A stretch of 64,000 nucleotides of DNA from Candidatus Chloroploca mongolica. GTDB taxonomy: Bacteria; Chloroflexota; Chloroflexia; Chloroflexales; Chloroflexaceae. The notes under the pieces were generated by a model. That model ran no database searches. It was not told where the DNA came from and worked only from the letters and a program-made list of their open reading frames with translations. The stretch spans positions 1 through 64,000 of the forward strand of contig NZ_SIJK02000008.1 of assembly GCF_004762035.2 (NCBI RefSeq), written 5' to 3'. Both the position numbers and the translations under genes were made by a program. Positions 26,734 through 34,913 of the stretch are shown here, piece by piece; the stretch's first letter is position 1, and every line of letters starts with the position of its first letter.

Positions 26734-26776
26734 CGTTGCCGTAGCGACGTTGCAGTGCAACGTCGCTACGGCAACG
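26734..26776. repeat. Long perfect palindrome
   Basis: 21-base arms around a single G, centre TTGCA-G-TGCAA. It follows the homoserine dehydrogenase stop by 2 bases (minus strand) and may terminate it. The family A core is absent, but the build (perfect arms unique to this site) is the same. Confidence 0.8.
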
Positions 26777-26778
26777 TC

Positions 26779-27846
26779 TTACATTTCCCGAGCGGTGGCA
26801 ACAATATCCGCCAGGACGCCAGCGGCGGTCAACGCCTGCCCGGCCCCGGGCCCACGCACCACCAGCGGGCGCTCGGCGTAGCGGGCCGTGGTGAAGCTAA
26901 AGAGGTTGTCAGCCCCACGCAGGCTGGCAAGTGGGTGCTCGGTAGGGACGATGCGCAGGCCAACACTTGCTCCCTGGGGTGTCACAGTCGCCACATAGCG
27001 CAGTGCCCCACCGACTGCACGGGCCTCGGCGACCCGGGAAGCAAAGGATGCATCGAGTTCTTCAGCGCGCGCCAGGAACTCATCGCGACTGAGCCCGGCC
27101 ATCGCCGGGGGAAACCACGGCTCGGCAGGGACATCGTTGATGCTCCACGGCAGGCCACAGGTACGGGCGAGAATAAGCGCTTTGCGGGCAACGTCGGCCC
27201 CACTAAGATCATCGCGGGGATCAGGCTCGGTATAGCCAAGGGCATGGGCGGCCCGCAGTGCGGTCGAGAGTGACTCACCCGCTTCGAGTTGGCTGCACAG
27301 ATACCCGAGGGTCCCACTCATCGCGGCCTCGATGCGCGTCACGGTATCACCGCTGTCAAGCAAGGCTTGCAGGGTCGCAATGATCGGCAAGCCAGCGCCA
27401 ACTGTGGCCTCATAGCGCGTCGCGCCCTCAGCCATCAGGGCCTGAAACTGCGCAAGCCCGGCGCTGAGCGGCAACTTATTCGCCAGCACCACCCGGCTCC
27501 CTGAGGCAACGCGATCAGCCAGCATCATCTCGTGACCAGGGGCCGCCGAGACATCAACGAAGATCGCCGCCTCGCGCAGCGCCAGCGAAGACCACGGCAT
27601 CCCCGAGCTTTTGCCTGCGACGGTCGCAACCGAGCGCCCTTCGGCTTTGGCCGCCAGCGTCGCCTCGATCTCATCCCTGGTGAGCGCCGCGCCGGTTGCA
27701 TGCACGCCGCCACTGTCCGCCAGCGCAAGGTAGACTAGGCTCAACCGATAATGTTTTGCCAGCGCCTCACGGGTGGCGAGCACCTGCCGAACAAGCTCGC
27801 GGCCAACGCCGCCGAGTCCAATCTGTACAATGGGTATGCTTCGCAT
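26779..27846 (-). CDS. hom: Homoserine dehydrogenase
   Basis: Reduces aspartate semialdehyde to homoserine on the threonine/methionine pathway. 355 residues: NAD(P)-binding Rossmann start IVQIGLGGVGRELV, the conserved ANKLPLS segment, and the signature LGYTEPDPRDDLSGADVARK carrying the catalytic Asp and Lys. The length matches ACT-less enzymes, resembling the ThrA C-terminal domain, so feedback inhibition through an ACT domain is not expected. It lies 17 bases after nadE on the same strand and is probably co-transcribed. Ribosome site AAGGAG is 13 bases before ATG 27846. Confidence 0.93.
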   Translation of the reverse strand: MRSIPIVQIGLGGVGRELVRQVLATREALAKHYRLSLVYLALADSGGVHATGAALTRDEIEATLAAKAEGRSVATVAGKSSGMPWSSLALREAAIFVDVSAAPGHEMMLADRVASGSRVVLANKLPLSAGLAQFQALMAEGATRYEATVGAGLPIIATLQALLDSGDTVTRIEAAMSGTLGYLCSQLEAGESLSTALRAAHALGYTEPDPRDDLSGADVARKALILARTCGLPWSINDVPAEPWFPPAMAGLSRDEFLARAEELDASFASRVAEARAVGGALRYVATVTPQGASVGLRIVPTEHPLASLRGADNLFSFTTARYAERPLVVRGPGAGQALTAAGVLADIVATAREM

Positions 27847-27863
27847 AGGCGTATTGTCGCTCC

Positions 27864-29918
27864 TTATGGTACGTTGGCGCGTAATTCATCTAACCAGACC
27901 CGTGCCTCAGAGTCGCTTGGGGCACGCCAGTCGCCACGCGGTGAAAGTGAGCCGCCCGAGCCGACTTTGGGGCCGTTGGGCATGGCTGAGCGTTTGAACT
28001 GGCTGATCTGGAAAAAGCGGTACAAAAAGACTCCGAGCCACTGTTTGATGATGGGCAGATCGTAGGCGATCTGCTGGGCAATGGGCAAGCCGTCCGGCCA
28101 CGCGCCCCGCGTGGCGTCTGACCAGGCGTGATGGGAGAGAAAGGCAACTTTGCTGGGGCGAAAGCCATAGCGCGTGATGTAGTAGAGGTTGAAATCTTGC
28201 AGCGCGTATGGCCCGATCTTCGCCTCGGTGCTCTGCGCTGGTTCACTCGCCGAGCCGTCGCTCGCCGGGACAAGCTCGGGCGAGATTTCGGTCTCCAGAA
28301 TCGATTGCAGGATGACGCCTGCCGACGCGTCAAAGTCACCAGACCTGATCACCCAACGGATCAGGTGTTGAATCAGCGTCTTGGGCACCGAAGCGTTGAC
28401 GTTGTAGTGCGACATCTGATCGCCAACGCCATAGGTGGCCCAACCCAGGGCCAGTTCGCTCAGGTCGCCAGTGCCAAGCACCAGCGCGTTGTGGAAGTTG
28501 GCGAGCCGAAAGAGGTGCGAGGTGCGTTCGCCAGCCTGGACATTTTCAAAGGTAATGTCATAGACCGGCTCGCCTGCCGCATAGGGATGTCCAAGATCGT
28601 TGAGCATCTGCAAGGCTGAGGGGCGAATGTCAATTTCGTTCGCCGTTACGCCCAGCGCCTCCATCAAGGCATGGGCATTGGAACGAGTATGCTCAGAGGT
28701 CGCAAAGCCCGGCATCGTATAGGCGAGGATATTGCGGCGGGGCAAGCCCAGGCGATCCATTGTCCGGGCCGCCACAATCAGCGCCTGCGTGCTGTCGAGC
28801 CCGCCCGAGACGCCGATGACCAGATGGTTGATGCCAGTGGCTTTGAGCCGCTTGATCAGACCATGCACCTGAATATTGTACGCTTCGTAACAACGGGCGT
28901 CACGGGTCACCGGATCGTTGGGCACAAAGGGAAACCGCTCGACCGTACGGATCAGGGCGAGTTCGCCTGTGGGAACCTCAAGCGCAAAGGGGATCTGCCG
29001 AAACTGGCGCAAGGCTTCGCGGTGATCGTGAACCGTGTCGGTGAAACTGCCGAGACGCATGCGATCCTGGGCGAGCCGCTCCAGATCAACATCCGCCAGG
29101 ATCAGTTGCTCATCATCGGCAAAGCGTTCGGACTCGGCCAGCAGTTCGCCATTTTCATAGATCAACGCGTGGCCGTCCCAGGCCAGATCGGTCGTACTCT
29201 CACCGGGGCCAGCCGCCGAGTAGAGGTAGGCCGCCACACAGCGGCCCGACTGACCGGCACAGAGCGCATGCCGATAATCGGCTTTGCCAATCGTAATATT
29301 GCTCGCCGACAGATTGCAGAGCACCGTCGCCCCCGCTAGCGCAGCATAGGTGCTCGGCGGAATGGGAGTCCAGACATCCTCACAGATCTCGGCATGCACC
29401 AGCAAACCAGGCAAACCCTGCGCGACATAGATCAGGTCGCTACCAAAAGGAACCGACGCGCCACCAATTTCGATGGTCGTGCCAAGGGCATCACGGGCGG
29501 CGGCAAACTGACGCTTCTCATAAAACTCGCGATAATTGGGCAGAAAGCTCTTGGGCGTCACGCCAAGGATGCGTCCGGCATGGATGGCGACCGCACAATT
29601 GAAGAGGCGTCCTTCGGTACGCAGCGGCACACCAACGATGATCAACAGCGGCAACGCCAGACTCGCCGCGACCACCTGCGCTAACGCTTCACGGGAAGCA
29701 TCGAGCAAAGCATCCTGATGAAAGAGGTCTTCGTTGCTATAGGCCGAGAGGCCCAGTTCGGGAAAGATAACCACCACAGCGCCAGATGCATGGGCGCGCT
29801 GCGCCAGAGCAAGCGTCTGCTGCGCATGGAAGAGCGGATCGGCCACGCGCACCGCCGGCACCCCAACGGCAACCCTGGCGAATCCATGACGATAGATCGA
29901 GAAAAATGATTTGCCCAC
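27864..29918 (-). CDS. nadE: Glutamine-dependent NAD(+) synthetase
   Basis: Last step of NAD biosynthesis: amidation of deamido-NAD with glutamine-derived ammonia. 684 residues. The N-terminal nitrilase-like glutaminase domain has Glu54 ([10 protein letters not shown]), Lys123 ([18 protein letters not shown]) and Cys179 (HAEICEDVW). The C-terminal synthetase has the ATP pyrophosphatase loop SGGLDS (371-376). GTG 29918 is the start: AGAAGGA precedes it and the family's N-terminus ([14 protein letters not shown]) begins there; the longer open frame is not coding. An extended -10 lies at 29957-29962. It heads the nadE-hom pair. The NrtR-like regulator is 13 kb away, but its palindrome is not found here. 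Confidence 0.95.
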   Translation of the reverse strand: MGKSFFSIYRHGFARVAVGVPAVRVADPLFHAQQTLALAQRAHASGAVVVIFPELGLSAYSNEDLFHQDALLDASREALAQVVAASLALPLLIIVGVPLRTEGRLFNCAVAIHAGRILGVTPKSFLPNYREFYEKRQFAAARDALGTTIEIGGASVPFGSDLIYVAQGLPGLLVHAEICEDVWTPIPPSTYAALAGATVLCNLSASNITIGKADYRHALCAGQSGRCVAAYLYSAAGPGESTTDLAWDGHALIYENGELLAESERFADDEQLILADVDLERLAQDRMRLGSFTDTVHDHREALRQFRQIPFALEVPTGELALIRTVERFPFVPNDPVTRDARCYEAYNIQVHGLIKRLKATGINHLVIGVSGGLDSTQALIVAARTMDRLGLPRRNILAYTMPGFATSEHTRSNAHALMEALGVTANEIDIRPSALQMLNDLGHPYAAGEPVYDITFENVQAGERTSHLFRLANFHNALVLGTGDLSELALGWATYGVGDQMSHYNVNASVPKTLIQHLIRWVIRSGDFDASAGVILQSILETEISPELVPASDGSASEPAQSTEAKIGPYALQDFNLYYITRYGFRPSKVAFLSHHAWSDATRGAWPDGLPIAQQIAYDLPIIKQWLGVFLYRFFQISQFKRSAMPNGPKVGSGGSLSPRGDWRAPSDSEARVWLDELRANVP

Positions 29919-29956
29919 GCGATGATCCTTCTCCCTTTTCACCCTCTGGTGGCTCA

Positions 29957-29962
29957 ATTGTA
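29957..29962 (-). promoter_or_regulatory. Extended -10 element of nadE
   Basis: Minus-strand TGCTACAAT, identical to the element before fumC, about 39 bases upstream of the GTG start. Confidence 0.45.
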
Positions 29963-30028
29963 GCATGGCTTCGGTGAATGGGCGAAGGATCGATGCACAT
30001 GAACGGTAGGGCTGACGCCCTAAAAAAC

Positions 30029-30065
30029 CTCGCTTGTGCTGGCCGTTTTCACCAGCACGAGCGAG
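30029..30065. repeat. Family A repeat unit with AGGGC...GCCCT module
   Basis: Stem CTCGCTTGTGCTGG / CCAGCACGAGCGAG around nine bases. Just left of it lies AGGGCTGACGCCCT (30008-30021), the small module that accompanies other copies. It lies in the 230-base gap between nadE and the esterase; nothing else is seen there. Confidence 0.7.
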
Positions 30066-30148
30066 ATGCCTGGGGCTGCTTCCCACGCTGGTGCGCCCAT
30101 CTACGGGGAGGGGCGTGATCCAAAAGGCTGGGGTTTAACCCAATGACT

Positions 30149-30877
30149 TTACAAATACAGCCCAATCATGCGGCGCCAGTAGGCTGGGCGATGCGCCTCG
30201 CCATCCCAATAGTGCAACCCATGCCAGATGCCCTTTGCCCAAAGCAGCGCACTAAAGTGGCGATTGTTATCAAGAAAAACATCTGCCTCACCAATCACCA
30301 GCGTAATCTCCATGCGCCGTAATGCATCAAGCAAATGCTGATCGCCGATCTGAGAAATAAAATGACAAGGGGTATGAAAATAGACCTTTTCACAATAGTA
30401 ATTATCAAAGAGGCCAGGATACGATCCAACCGGAGTGGTGAGATCGTAACGCCCACTGAGGGCCACAACTTTGTGAAAAAGATGGGGATGGCGCAAGGCA
30501 ATATTGGCGGCATGGTAGGCACCAAGGCTGCATCCGTGCGCAATTAAAAAGGGGTTGGCATTGATCTGCCGTGAAAACGGCACCACTTCATCGAGAATAT
30601 AACGCTCATACTCCATATGGCGCAAAATGCGCTCGTGCGGGGCGCGCCAATAGGCATAGAGGCTCTCTGCGTCGATACTATCAACACAATAGAGCTGTAA
30701 ATACCCTTGCTCGATTGATGAGCGCAATGCCTCAACCAGGCCCCAATTTTCATAATCAAAAAAGCGGCCACTGCGTGTTGGAAAGACAATTACACGAGCA
30801 CCCGCATGCCCAAAGACCAGCAACTCCATTGAGCGTTGAAGATGGGGGCTCCACCAGCTATGATAGGCTCGCAGCAT
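30149..30877 (-). CDS. Esterase-family alpha/beta hydrolase
   Basis: About 243 residues with an alpha/beta-hydrolase core. The nucleophile elbow is GCSLGA in LIAHGCSLGAYHAAN, the acid is probably Asp in VIGEADVFLDNN, and the His is in YWDGEAHRPAYWRRM. The pattern (VFPTRSGRFFDYEN, ALSGRYDL) is that of the small putative esterase family related to esterase D and the mycolyl/antigen 85 fold (COG4947-like). ATG 30877 is chosen because the family fold starts there; the frame stays open to ATG 30937, and a TACAAT element just upstream of that point (minus strand, near 30953) leaves the longer start possible. Substrate unknown. Confidence 0.83.
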   Translation of the reverse strand: MLRAYHSWWSPHLQRSMELLVFGHAGARVIVFPTRSGRFFDYENWGLVEALRSSIEQGYLQLYCVDSIDAESLYAYWRAPHERILRHMEYERYILDEVVPFSRQINANPFLIAHGCSLGAYHAANIALRHPHLFHKVVALSGRYDLTTPVGSYPGLFDNYYCEKVYFHTPCHFISQIGDQHLLDALRRMEITLVIGEADVFLDNNRHFSALLWAKGIWHGLHYWDGEAHRPAYWRRMIGLYL

Positions 30878-31005
30878 CTGTTCATTTTGTGTCCGAGGTA
30901 AGCGGACAGGGTAATAGGGTATTGGTAAGACGCACAACTACCCTATTGTAAAATTTCCAGATTACTTGCATGTTAAGAGTTGATGGAACTTGGATTATGG
31001 ACTCA

Positions 31006-31602
31006 TTATGGTTCAAGAAGAGGATAGCGATACGCAGCAAGGATCTCTGTCCAGAGTTGATAGCCTTCAGGGCTGAGGTGGAGCCCATCATCGGCAAAGA
31101 GCGTCTGGCGTGGAGTTCCATCCCGGTTGAGCATAGGATGGTAGACATCAATAAAGTAGCCAAGGGTACGTGCGCGCAGCTCTTCGCGAATAGCTTCATT
31201 GACGGTGCAGATCTGCTCGCGAAGATACCAACGGGCGGGGCTAGCCTTGATCGATACAAAAGCAAACGGGATCGGGCCGAGGTGCTGATCAACTTTGCCA
31301 AGCAACGTGCGAAATGATGCAATCACTGACGCTGGTGCTTGCCCATCACCCAGATCATTATCGCCGGCATAGCAGATCAAGCTGCGTGGGGCATATGGTT
31401 TCACCAGACGCTCAAAAAAGTACACACAGGCAGCCAGCGTTGAGCCACCAAACGCATGATTGACCACCGGCCAGGGCGACAGATCCTCGGTCAGCGTCTC
31501 CCACAGGCGAAACGACGAACTCCCATAGAACATAATCCGCCCAGGAGCCTCTTGCTTGCGCATCTGCTCAAGCGAGCGCACCTCATCGGCATACCATTCC
31601 AT
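31006..31602 (-). CDS. SGNH/GDSL hydrolase
   Basis: A 198-residue cytoplasmic (no signal peptide) serine hydrolase. The blocks are visible in order: FYGSSSFRLW with the nucleophile Ser (block I), GGSTL (II), CYAGDNDLGDG with the oxyanion Asn (III) and DGLHLSPEGYQLW with the Asp-x-x-His pair (V). Related proteins act as esterases or lysophospholipases. ATG 31602 has a near-ideal site GGAGGAAGG 3 bases upstream. It lies upstream of, and on the same strand as, the esterase gene, 129 bases away. Substrate unknown. Confidence 0.88.
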   Translation of the reverse strand: MEWYADEVRSLEQMRKQEAPGRIMFYGSSSFRLWETLTEDLSPWPVVNHAFGGSTLAACVYFFERLVKPYAPRSLICYAGDNDLGDGQAPASVIASFRTLLGKVDQHLGPIPFAFVSIKASPARWYLREQICTVNEAIREELRARTLGYFIDVYHPMLNRDGTPRQTLFADDGLHLSPEGYQLWTEILAAYRYPLLEP

Positions 31603-31789
31603 AGCCTTCCTCCAACACATTGCAAACGAGCCCAAAGAAATGACGGCTTATGGTAGCATGCTTTGCGCACATTGATACACCTGGCTTGCGCTGTCATACT
31701 TGGTAACATGTTGATCATAGGCTGTGTCTAGCTTGTGATCGCGTCTGGTGGTACAACATAAAGAGACGATTGATCATTGGAGGATACCC

Positions 31790-32926
31790 ATGCGACGAAT
31801 AAGCTTATTTCTTGTCTTGTTGATCAGTGTGTTGAGCCTTGCAGCCTGTACCGAGGCACTGCCAACTGCTGAAGAGATTGTCGAGCGGATGGAGACGGCT
31901 CGCGAGGGGATGAATGATGCCCATGCGACCGTAGCCTTTGATTTCACCTCGCCCGAGCAGTCAGGTCGGATTGTGGTTGAGGGTTGGATGCAGAAGACCG
32001 GGGAGACCGATGCCGCTGGGAAGCCAATTGGCCGGATGCGCGTCGAGGTGCTTGAGGCAAGCGAGGCGGCCATGGTTGGCACCATCGCGGTGAGCGACGG
32101 GACAACCTTCTGGCTCTACAATCCCGCCGAGAATACCGCGATCACCGGTGAAGCCGGTCAGATGAAGGATGCCATGCAAGCCACGCCGGCTGGCGCGGCC
32201 ACGATGTTGACTGACATCATCGCGCAGGGCCTTGAGGCCGTGAACCTGGAAGTGCTTGGTACCGAACAGGTTGCTGGCAACGAGACCTGGAAAGTCCTGG
32301 TTACACCAAAGAGTGAAACGACCGCCCAGTTGCAACTTGATGGTATCATTGAGGGGACAATGTGGGTTGATACCGAGCTCGCCCTGCCGCTCAAGCTCGC
32401 CGTGGATGCACGTGACTTTGGCCAGGGAACCATGGAAGTGCAGAGCATTGAGACGAACAGCGGGCTGAGTGCCGACATCTTTGCCTTTACCCCACCTGCT
32501 GGCACGACGATTATTCAGGCCGAGGAACTGATTGCGCAGATGAGCGAGCGGGCACCTGCGGCAGCAACGATCGAAGAGGCGCGCACGTCCGTCAGTTTTG
32601 TCCTGCGTGAGCCGACCTACATTCCCGCCGGGATGACGCTGATCGAAGTACGCGTAGTTGGCACTTCAACCGTCATTCTGAACTATAGCGGCGACACCGG
32701 CAGCATGAGCGTGGTGCAGAGCAACGAAGATGTCGGGCGCGACCGCGAGCCACCTACGGGTAGTGTGGTCGAAGAGGTCACCGTCGATGGTGTACCGGCG
32801 ACTTTGATCAGCGGCAACAACGGCCAGGGGAGCTTGTTGCGCTGGGAAGTGGACGGGATTCGTTATGTCATTGCCGGGACGCTGAGTGGAGATGAAGCCA
32901 TCGCTGTAGGCGAAGGGCTAGAGTAG
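31790..32926 (+). CDS. LolA-like outer lipoprotein
   Basis: A 378-residue lipoprotein: signal sequence with lipobox LSLAAC (Cys about 20). The body (about 25-240) has the LolA/LppX-type pattern in which a curved sheet shields a hydrophobic cavity (FWLYNPAENTAITGEAGQM, LPLKLAVDARDFGQGTMEV, DIFAFTPPAGTTII). A second part (about 265-375) resembles DUF4367 (EPTYIPAGMTLIEV, SLLRWEVDGIRYVIAG). ATG 31790 follows GGAGGATACCC. The next gene on the same strand is a LolD/MacB-type ATPase, hinting at a lipid- or lipoprotein-handling system, but a terminator-like palindrome separates them and no permease is present. Confidence 0.82.
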   Translation: MRRISLFLVLLISVLSLAACTEALPTAEEIVERMETAREGMNDAHATVAFDFTSPEQSGRIVVEGWMQKTGETDAAGKPIGRMRVEVLEASEAAMVGTIAVSDGTTFWLYNPAENTAITGEAGQMKDAMQATPAGAATMLTDIIAQGLEAVNLEVLGTEQVAGNETWKVLVTPKSETTAQLQLDGIIEGTMWVDTELALPLKLAVDARDFGQGTMEVQSIETNSGLSADIFAFTPPAGTTIIQAEELIAQMSERAPAAATIEEARTSVSFVLREPTYIPAGMTLIEVRVVGTSTVILNYSGDTGSMSVVQSNEDVGRDREPPTGSVVEEVTVDGVPATLISGNNGQGSLLRWEVDGIRYVIAGTLSGDEAIAVGEGLE

Positions 32927-32986
32927 AAGGTTTTTTCTGACGCACGATGCCAGCAAAGCTGGCATCGTGCGTTAGCAAAAAACCTT
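32927..32986. repeat. Family A palindrome, GCCAGC-AAA-GCTGGC, long form
   Basis: Stem of about 28 bases with one wobble pair and one bulge, starting at the lipoprotein stop codon and ending just before the ribosome site of the ATPase gene. Outer arms are AAGGTTTTTT and AAAAAACCTT. Confidence 0.85.
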
Positions 32987-32997
32987 CGAGGATCACT

Positions 32998-33729
32998 ATG
33001 CAGGAACCGTTGATCAAGACAATGGCGCTAGCCCGTCGCTATCAGATGGGCAAGACTGCCGTAGACGCGCTTCGTGGGGTTGACCTGACGATTGCGCCCG
33101 GTGAATTTGTCGCGCTTGTCGGCCCAAGCGGCAGCGGCAAATCGACGCTGCTGCATCTGATCGGCGGGTTGGTACGCCCCACAGGCGGCGAGGTCTGGGT
33201 GGCAGGGCTAGAACTGGGCCGCAGTAGCGACCAGCAGCTCGTGGTCTACCGGCGCGATACGCTCGGGTTTATTTTTCAGAGCTTCAACCTGTTGCCGATC
33301 AAGACAGCCTGGGAAAACGTGGCCGTGCCGTTGATGCTCGCGGGCATGCCCACCTCGCAGCGCAAAACACGCGCCCTCGGCTTACTTGAGCAACTCGGGC
33401 TAGGCGCTCGTGGCGACCATCGTCCGTCCGAATTGAGTGGTGGCGAGCAGCAGCGGGTTGCCATTGCCCGCGCCCTCGCCAATAATCCCTGGCTCATCCT
33501 GGCCGACGAGCCGACCGGCAACCTCGACAGCAAAACAGGCACCGACATTATGCACTTGTTGCGCCAGCTTGTCCGCAACGAAGGTCGAACCCTGTTGCTT
33601 GTCACTCACGACATGGGCGTAGCGCGTTATGCCGACCGCATTGTTCACCTGCGTGACGGGGCCGTGCAGACGATTGAACTAGTAACGAACGACCAAGAAG
33701 CGCAACCCGCAGGTGCAGGCTACGCATAA
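32998..33729 (+). CDS. ABC transporter ATPase, LolD/MacB type
   Basis: A 243-residue ATP-binding subunit. Walker A GPSGSGKST (about 43), Q-loop FQSFNLLP, signature LSGGEQQRVAIARA, Walker B LILADEP with TGNLDS, and the switch His in VTHD are all present. TGNLDS and the overall pattern place it with the MacB/LolD/FtsE exporters that work with FtsX-like permeases rather than importers. ATG 32998 is used (GAGGAT upstream); the longer frame runs through the palindrome and is rejected. No permease gene is next to it. The partner may be encoded elsewhere. Confidence 0.92.
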   Translation: MQEPLIKTMALARRYQMGKTAVDALRGVDLTIAPGEFVALVGPSGSGKSTLLHLIGGLVRPTGGEVWVAGLELGRSSDQQLVVYRRDTLGFIFQSFNLLPIKTAWENVAVPLMLAGMPTSQRKTRALGLLEQLGLGARGDHRPSELSGGEQQRVAIARALANNPWLILADEPTGNLDSKTGTDIMHLLRQLVRNEGRTLLLVTHDMGVARYADRIVHLRDGAVQTIELVTNDQEAQPAGAGYA

Positions 33730-33732
33730 GGT

Positions 33733-33775
33733 AACGCACACCGAGACCGGCCTTTGGCCGGTCTCGGTGTGCGTT
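33733..33775. repeat. Palindromic terminator between convergent genes
   Basis: 20-bp perfect arms around TTT (core ACCGGCC-TTT-GGCCGGT), between the ATPase gene and the selenoprotein gene. Right next to it is the stop codon of the latter. Confidence 0.8.
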
Positions 33776-34599
33776 TAAAAATCCCAGCCCTCAGGCAGAG
33801 CATACCGTTCGCGGCGCCAGCGCCAGTCCGGCTCAAAAATGAGGCCCGGCTCTTCGGCGGTATAGAGCTTTTCGAGCGCGTAGTGGATCACGCTTAGCTG
33901 TTGCGCGGCATTGCCTGGTTCGCCGAGCGGATGCCCAAACGGCCACTTGAGATGCACCGTACGCGGTGGGCGCACCCGTTCGGCAATCTCGCGCAGCCCA
34001 ACAATGCTCACCGTTGCGATGCCAGCGGCCTCAGCGGCGCGTGCGATCAGTCCCACGGACTGATTGCAGAGTCCTCAGCCAGGGGTGAGCAGCAGCGCAT
34101 CGACGCCTTCCTCGCGCATCAAACGCGCCGCCTCAGGTGCCGTCTCATTGATCAAAGCCTCGAGATGGGGCGGCTCGATATGGCCCATAAAGCCATAACA
34201 CGTACCCAGGCTGCCGATATGGCCGGCAGCAACAAGATCGCGCAGATGTTCCAGCGGGAAGAGAAGATTGAGATCACGGTCGGCATTGGTATGATCGTAA
34301 TAGTCATGCGTGATCATCAAATCCTCACGCGGGGTCGCAGAAGGGATCGAGCGAAAGGTCGCATCGCCCCGGGAATCAGCCATATCAAACGGCGTCTGGC
34401 TGCGCAGATGAACGCCACCAGTCGTCGCGAGGGCTATGCGCACCTCACGCAACGGCTTCTGCAACCGGGTAAACGGCACCTCTTCACTAATCACCGACTC
34501 AAACGTCCGGCCCCACGTCTGAGCCAGGGCGGGCACATGCGACAAAACCTGCCCAAACATGCGTGACAAATTCTGGCGCAACCCATCAAAATCTGACAT
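33775..34599 (-). CDS. Selenoprotein of the glycine/sarcosine/betaine/D-proline reductase B family (GrdB/PrdB-like)
   Basis: Read as one gene of 274 residues with UGA at 34077-34075 decoded as selenocysteine (residue 175). ATG 34599 follows AAAGGA. Both sides of the UGA belong to one family: before it, RIALATTGGVHLRSQTPF, FPLEHLRDL and EGVDALLLTPG; after it, GLCNQSVGLIARAAEAAGI. Across the UGA this gives PG-U-GLC-NQS, a Sec-x-x-Cys redox motif exactly where this family carries U in U-x-x-C-x-QS-VGLIAR. The frame is unbroken, there is no other stop, and a stem-loop follows the UGA at the spacing of bacterial SECIS elements. The protein probably reduces a substrate with Sec as nucleophile; the substrate is unknown and need not be glycine. 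It is normally annotated as two fragments (34075-34599 and 33775-34056). selA, selB, selC and selD are not in this window. Confidence 0.88.
34046..34064 (-). promoter_or_regulatory. Candidate bacterial SECIS element
   Basis: On the coding (minus) strand, ATCAGTCC-GTG-GGACTGAT forms an 8-bp perfect stem. It begins 10 bases after the UGA, and its loop begins 18 bases after it, with G as first loop base. These are features of bacterial SECIS hairpins recognised by SelB. The hairpin is itself coding. Confidence 0.7.
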
Positions 34600-34617
34600 A
34601 TATTTTTCCTTTATGGT

Positions 34618-34646
34618 GCAAACGGCCAGCTTCGCTGGCCGTTTGC
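34618..34646. repeat. Family A palindrome, GCCAGC-TTC-GCTGGC
   Basis: Perfect 13-bp arms just upstream of the selenoprotein gene start, followed by GCATACGCATAGGGC and the small module AGGGCTACCGCCCT. Confidence 0.85.
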
Positions 34647-34730
34647 GCTGGCATACGCATAGGGCTACCGCCCTACAACCTGTTCTTCATTGTAACAAAG
34701 CTTTGGCAAGGTCGCCTCCGGCGGTAGGGT

Positions 34731-34894
34731 GTGGCGCGGCTGCGCCGCGCCACGAGATTTTTTGGTTCGTTTTGGCGGCTTCGCCACCAAAGCGAACCAA
34801 AAACTGGGGTTTGCGGAGGCTTTGCCTCCCCCAGGCCCCGCGTAGGGTAGCGCAAGAGGCTAGCTTTGCTAGCCTCTTGCACTACCCTACGCGG
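34731..34894. repeat. Cluster of four adjacent hairpins
   Basis: Four palindromes stand almost end to end: GTGGCGCGGC-TGC loop (34731-34753); a 21-base arm pair starting TTTTTGGTTCG (34759-34803); GGAGGC-TTT-GCCTCC (34815-34829), with outer CTGGG/CCCAG; and a 27-base arm pair around TTT with core GCTAGC-TTT-GCTAGC (34838-34894). The rest of the 34600-34913 gap holds no gene. Confidence 0.75.
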
Positions 34895-34913
34895 AATTGC
34901 CGGAACAAGCACG

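Noticed and set aside
33775-34077. Pseudogene by nonsense mutation for the split GrdB-like gene
   Set aside because: The UGA sits exactly at the family's selenocysteine position with a Cys three residues on, the frame is intact on both sides, and a SECIS-like hairpin follows; a random stop there is unlikely.
34600-34913. Selenocysteine tRNA or second SECIS near the selenoprotein gene
   Set aside because: The hairpins there are family A-type palindromes with no tRNA-like cloverleaf or conserved loops.
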